From NCBI GenBank assembly GCA_037783415.1, contig JAZGTN010000071.1:3975501-4039500 (forward strand): a DNA stretch of 64,000 bases, in the 5' to 3' direction. This document shows, piece after piece, positions 49,515 to 64,000 of this stretch; the stretch's first letter is position 1, and each line of letters starts with the position of its first letter. The DNA is from Leptasterias polaris (lineage: Eukaryota; Echinodermata; Asteroidea; Forcipulatida; Asteriidae). The notes beneath the pieces were generated by a model that had not been told where the DNA came from, ran no database searches, and saw nothing but the letters and a program-made list of their open reading frames with translations. The position numbers and the translations under genes are program-made.

Positions 49515-49790
49515 GTCGCAGCCGCAGAAGTTGACTAAAAAGCCGACAACAGACGACAGTGTGAGCTGCAACTTGCTTTATGTCAAACAAGTTGTCAGTT
49601 GTTGTCGCCAGTTGTCGGTTGTTTTAAGTACGGCCCGACATCTGGGTACCATTTTTTGTTCCATATTATGGCCGTTTACAAAACCACGCCTTGAACTTGG
49701 GCTCTGTCTGCCTGTACAGCGGAAAGCACGCGTATAACTGACGGAGCCAAAGCCAAAGCCCATGGCCCAGGCCGTGGTTTCGCAAACGGC
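49515..49790. repeat. Dispersed repeat, second copy of 32422-32620, plus palindrome
   Basis: Same block as 32422-32620. It is followed by an inverted segment ('ggccgtttacaaaaccacg' near 49670 against 'cgtggtttcgcaaacggcc' near 49772). 'aggccgtggttt' also resembles 281-295. Confidence 0.7.
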
Positions 49791-50604
49791 CTGACTGAAA
49801 CGGCCTGACTGCAGAAGAAGGAGAAGAAGAAGAAGAACATCCAGCACAAGGACAATATCTCTGCCGTTGCACGGGCAGGGATAACAAATTAAGATCAAAT
49901 AGTTTGCCTTTTACAAAAAGAACATCTGTTTTTAATTCATAGGTGTAAGTCAATACATTGTAATAAAATCAATCTGGTAAATGCACACATTTTGACAGTT
50001 CAAGTAATTCAATAAAATTTCAGTTGCGTAAATTTTTACTGGCTGGAATAGACATGGTAATTTTTTATTTGTTAAAGTTGTGAACATTGCAATAGTGAGA
50101 TATTAAAAAAACACAAAGAAACAGAGGTGGATTTAATTTTGGTGAAAGATTTTTTTTCAATTAATAATATAAACACTTAACGAAGCACACAATCGTAAGC
50201 ATTACATCCTCCGGCAAGGAATTAAACTGCTAACAAATGTTGATAAAACTCACTGGCCACTGGAACCAACAGCTATTCTGCTATTCGACTCTTCCTCTGT
50301 GCTGTACACTGTAGTATTAATACGAAAGTGAAAGGACTCCCTCGCTAATCATTGACTGAACTACTAAATAAAACAGTTACTGTTTTTTCCAGACCCTTTC
50401 TAATCCACTACTGGATGAAGTCTTTATAGCAACTTGCCAAACGTCTTCTACATGTATCTCCAAAGATGGTATCAATTGGAAGTTCTCTTTGGCTAAGGAA
50501 TCCATGTTGTTATAAATTGGGTTGCTGAACAGGGTTGAAAGATTCACCAAAATGTGTCCTCCATTGAAGATGCAAATTTCATCTCTTAAAGATTCTTCTT
50601 TAGG

Positions 50605-60839
<10,235 letters not shown>

Positions 60840-61485
60840 ATGTCAGGGGTTTGGTCACGTCAGATCGTCTTGAGACTCTACAGACAACTTCTCAGAGAGG
60901 CAGAGACGCTCAAGTACACAGATCAAGACTTCTTCAGGAGGAGAATTCAGCAAGAATTTCGGAAAAACATGGCGGAGACAGATGAGGGCACAAAGGTGAA
61001 ACATGTTCAGGTAAAATTGACTAGAATTGTTTCCTAAGTTTCGAATCAGATGGTTTGGGTTTAGTGTTTCAGTTTTGATAATCGTATCTCAATCCTCCAG
61101 ACTATCACAGATTACGATTCTCTACTAAGTTATGTGTGCTTGTTGTTATTAATTTATGTTATTGTTATTTTCGAGTTGTTATTTATCAAATTTTTGCAAT
61201 ATCAAAAAAATTGTTAAATCACTTTTAGATAACTTATTCCATATTTGATTACACTTACAGAACACTATTGGTACATGTACATGTACTCTTGGAAAGATTT
61301 AACAAAAAAATCAACTTTCAGTTTCACAGGGCTTTCCCCCCCCCCCCTGCTTTTATACGTGTTGTCCCACATTGTATTGTGAAAACAATTAGTTTGAACT
61401 GAAACAATTTCAATATCTGTATTTCCTTTTATTGCGACAGAGAGGATACCAGATGCTCCAAACCCAACTCGGTGGCCTGGTGTGA
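60840..61485 (+). CDS. LYR-motif mitochondrial protein (MIEF1-MP/L0R8F8-like), 2 exons
   Basis: Small mitochondrial matrix protein of 71 aa. Exons 60840-61010 (57 codons, ending 'KHVQ') and 61441-61485 ('RGYQMLQTQLGGLV' and TGA), phase 0, donor 'CAG|gtaaaa', acceptor 'attgcgacag'. The LYR motif is at residues 13-15 ('VLRLYRQLLREAETL'), followed by 'KYTDQDFFRRRIQQEFRKN' (26-44). Both the motif and the C-terminal 'L..LGGLV' parallel vertebrate MIEF1 microprotein (about 70 aa), which binds acyl-carrier protein and MALSU1 on the maturing mitoribosomal large subunit. In vertebrates it is an upstream ORF on the MIEF1 mRNA; here no MIEF1 coding follows before a minus-strand gene at 62523. A candidate poly-A signal AATAAA lies at about 61731. 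Confidence 0.85.
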
Positions 61486-62522
61486 TACAAATGGGTCCCT
61501 TCCATATTGGCAGGAAACGACTGATAGTCACAGTGCTACAGGATGAAATTAAACTCGCTTGTTTAACTTCCTGCTGGCAAAGTCATCATTGCCAATCAGA
61601 GCTGTATGTTACTATTTAATTAAGGCATTGACACCCAGATATTTGGGAAGCCGTGCAAAAGTCACCAAATCAAAGGAAGTGCATTGATAATGCCGTTTAA
61701 TGGTATTTTTTATGTCCGATCTCTTTAAAAAAATAAAAGATTGTTAGAAAATGCTTCAAGGAAACACTTTTAAAGAGTAAAACAGAAACATTTGTGTATA
61801 AAATAAAGAACACAACATTTATTAAAATTCATAAAACAGGTTTTTAAATAGTTTTTATTAATAATTGTGGATAATATAACCTGATAATGCTTTTGTTTAT
61901 AATAAATATGCCAATAGTATACAATGACAGTAATTCAATTAATTAAATTCAAATCGATGAAGAACAAAACTTTGTAGAATGAGTATGTATCAGATTGCTG
62001 ACAGTGGCATCGTTAACTGTTTGTCATTATTGCCGAAAGTGGCATCTTCTCTAATGTTTATCTTTCTCAAAATTTTGCCCTGTCTTACTCCAAAAATGAT
62101 ACAAGTTTTAGCACATTTTTGATATTAAATAACCATTTGTGTTGAAGGGCAATTGATAAACTATGCACAGCTGTTTGCATTTAAATTGATGTTTATTTTT
62201 CATGCTGGAATTTGGAAGAGAAAATTTGCTAAGCAGAAATCCTTTGTGTGACTAGAGTTCAATTATTGTGTACTGGTTGACTGCTTCCCTTTGCTGAAAA
62301 ATAAAAATAATTCAGTTGTCAAAATTTTCTGCAAAGCACTCTTTTTAAATAGAAATTACTCTTTTTAAATAGAAATTACAGCGACTTGGACATTATTTCT
62401 CTGGAGGTTTTGAAGAAAGGGGGCACAATGTACACAAAATAAGAACATTCTAAATGTTTTGCTATGCAAAATGAAATTGTTCCCTGTGATATTTCTGTTG
62501 CAAACTTCTTGGATCACATTGA
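61486..62522. other. Intergenic, AT-rich, no gene seen
   Basis: Convergent interval between the LYR gene and the minus-strand membrane-protein exon. It should hold both 3' UTRs. A small 18-bp direct duplication 'ctttttaaatagaaatta' lies at 62341-62378. Confidence 0.6.
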
Positions 62523-63247
62523 TTATACAGCAACTGATTTCTGACTTGATAACGATGCATTCAAACGGAAGCGATCTCTCTGTATAACAGTGTCAATTGT
62601 TCTATCATGGTAATACACTGCTACAATAACAAAGTTATACGCACAGTCTATGCACAGTAAAGCCAGCGCTAACGATGTGAAACCGTCCCGTGCTTTAACC
62701 AGTAATTCCTGACCAGTAAAACACATTAACCCAACGCCGAGTATAAAACACACTAGCAGTATCTCTGCTACTAAAGTACAGATGATGCAGATTCTGATAT
62801 CGCTGTACAGGGGCATAACCTGTGCCCTAAGTTGATGCAGAGACGCTTTCCTCTTATCGAGTTCATGCAAAATGCCATTCTCGCTGGAGTAAGATCGTCT
62901 AAGACTCTGCTCAAGACTCCTTAAGATCAACCCCATACTCGCTTCCAATTCTTTGACTTTTATTATAAGCTCCCGATAGATTGGTAAGTTCCGCTCAACA
63001 TAAAGCGATTGTGAGACTGGAATTGAGGTAACGATGAGTTCAAGAGTGTAGGTTGGCGTGTGATGAGAGTTGAAGATGCAAGTGATGAAATTGACGAGGA
63101 GGAGGACAACAAGGAAGATCCTTGCGATGTTGTTGACGTACACTGTACTGTTTGAGATCCATGTCAGATCACCGCTATTGGAGTAACACTGGCAACGCTT
63201 CACAGCAGAGGCTACTAAATTACAGATGAAATCTGTGGTCTTACGAC
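62523..63247 (-). CDS. Unrecognised multi-pass membrane protein, last coding exon
   Basis: Terminal exon of 725 nt with stop at 62523-62525. The upstream edge is set by the acceptor 'ttccttacag' (reverse strand, just above 63247); the exon begins with two bases completing a codon. It encodes about 241 aa: a Cys-containing start ('DFICNLVASAVKRCQCY'), a first membrane helix ('IARIFLVVLLLVNFITCIF'), an amphipathic helical stretch of about 95 residues ('PIYRELIIKVKELEASMG', 'LHELDKRKASLHQLRAQV'), and two more helices ('ICIICTLVAEILLVCFILG', 'LALALLCIDCAYNFVIVAV'), with a short polar tail. I do not recognise the family. Earlier exons must lie beyond about 63.3 kb or outside the window; a possible donor 'attg|gtgagt' near 63890 is not in coding phase. 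Confidence 0.65.
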
Positions 63248-64000
63248 CTGTAAGGAACAAAATAAACAAATTAATGGTCAATAAAATAAAGGAAACAAAT
63301 CAGATACCATGAAAAAATTAAATACAGTGGCAAAAAGTAAAACAAAACAACGAAACTAAACAAATAAACATTAAATGTTAATGCCACAATTTCTTTTAAA
63401 CACAGGTTGAGATGTACCTGAAAAATTCATCAATTTTTCCTTCCTATGTTTTCCTAAACATGAATACATTTAAGACAATGTAATGTATATAGTGTGATTA
63501 TTGGTTTTCACCCATTCAACCAAATGTAATCAGACTGAGGCTGGGATGAGGAAAATAGACTGGTTACTTTTTTGCAAGCTGAGAATAGTGTTATTGCAAG
63601 GAAATTGACACTGGAGACCACACCAGGATAAAGGTCAACACACTATACTGTGCACAGGATCAACACTGTAATGACCAGTACAACAGTTCCAATATTGACT
63701 TTTGTACTTATTGGATTATACACATTCCTAACCCAAGGTTTATTCATCTCAACCATTCATTCTTTTTGTTAATATCTGAAAGCATTTCCTGAAAATACAG
63801 CTCGGAACAAAAATAAACAAATTCTGCTACAAATGCCCACAATCAATCAAGCAACTCAAATGACAAAGTACAAGGTACTCACCAATTGAATTTTATAAAA
63901 TGTCAACTGTAGTATCCGCAATTTGTTTTTTTTCTCCCATAAATAAGTGACTCAAATTTATTCATTTCGTGGAATAAGTTAATGATTGAAAAAGGGTCAC
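63248..64000. other. Probable intron / upstream part of the membrane-protein gene
   Basis: AT-rich, no further coding exon recognised. The donor-like site on the minus strand near 63890 could end a non-coding first exon. Confidence 0.4.

Larger units (their letters stand above)
40741..50604. other. Long region without a convincing gene
   Basis: No frame shows a recognisable domain. Dispersed repeats found here: 43511-43545 (copy of 32391-32425), 46187-46335, 46390-46640, 49150-49320 and 49515-49715. The 43590-43640 segment is rich in 'ttccgcgatcgcggaaaa' palindrome. A possible decayed coding fragment lies on the minus strand at 48525-48840. Confidence 0.5.

Overview
The window is animal nuclear DNA: intron-rich protein genes with GT/AG splice sites, a Pol III tRNA gene, and dense SINEs, LINEs, MITEs, foldback elements and an LTR. 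It suggests an invertebrate deuterostome, most probably an echinoderm. The grounds are a single-copy-looking nostrin, a CCDC177-like gene, and tRNA-headed SINEs whose tails carry the 'gcgctatataaga' core followed by (TTA)n. That is inference from family knowledge, not a database match.

Layout. 1-8.5 kb is repeat-rich DNA. It holds a C-rich minisatellite, a 5'-truncated LINE (2425-4073, minus) flanked by two almost identical ~700-bp direct copies, and a long (TTG)n tract. 8542-10950 (+) is a single-coding-exon LRR/Ig type I membrane receptor. 11-19 kb has a 596-bp foldback MITE, a tRNA-Asn gene, a minus-strand LINE 3' end, and a 1.34-kb foldback element whose arms are built from ~21-bp palindromic subrepeats. 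19459-28840 (+) is a complete 15-exon nostrin gene (F-BAR + SH3, 508 aa), with introns carrying several MITEs, a SINE and an L2/CR1-like LINE end.

29-36 kb has two more SINEs and an apparently intact tyrosine recombinase ORF (33254-34219, +) of the DIRS/Ngaro/Crypton type. 36.8-39.9 kb is the most unusual region: 18 head-to-tail tRNA-like units (A box, B box, D and T stems, 3' T-run). Nine lie in an alternating arrangement repeating about every 410 bp, then nine repeat almost exactly every 143 bp; eight of the latter carry a CTA anticodon triplet. 40-50.6 kb shows no convincing gene, only dispersed repeats.

50605-59257 (-) is a 13-exon coiled-coil gene (645 aa) matching CCDC177 at both ends; its introns hold a 685-bp solo LTR, a SINE, two MITEs and a fragment with a hammerhead-ribozyme-like core. 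60840-61485 (+) is a two-exon gene for a 71-aa LYR-motif mitochondrial protein like vertebrate MIEF1-MP (L0R8F8). 62523-63247 (-) is the last coding exon of an unrecognised protein with about three membrane segments.

The host genes (receptor, nostrin, CCDC177-like, LYR protein) have no evident functional link. Exon coordinates were derived by hand from splice signals, reading-frame continuity and family resemblance.
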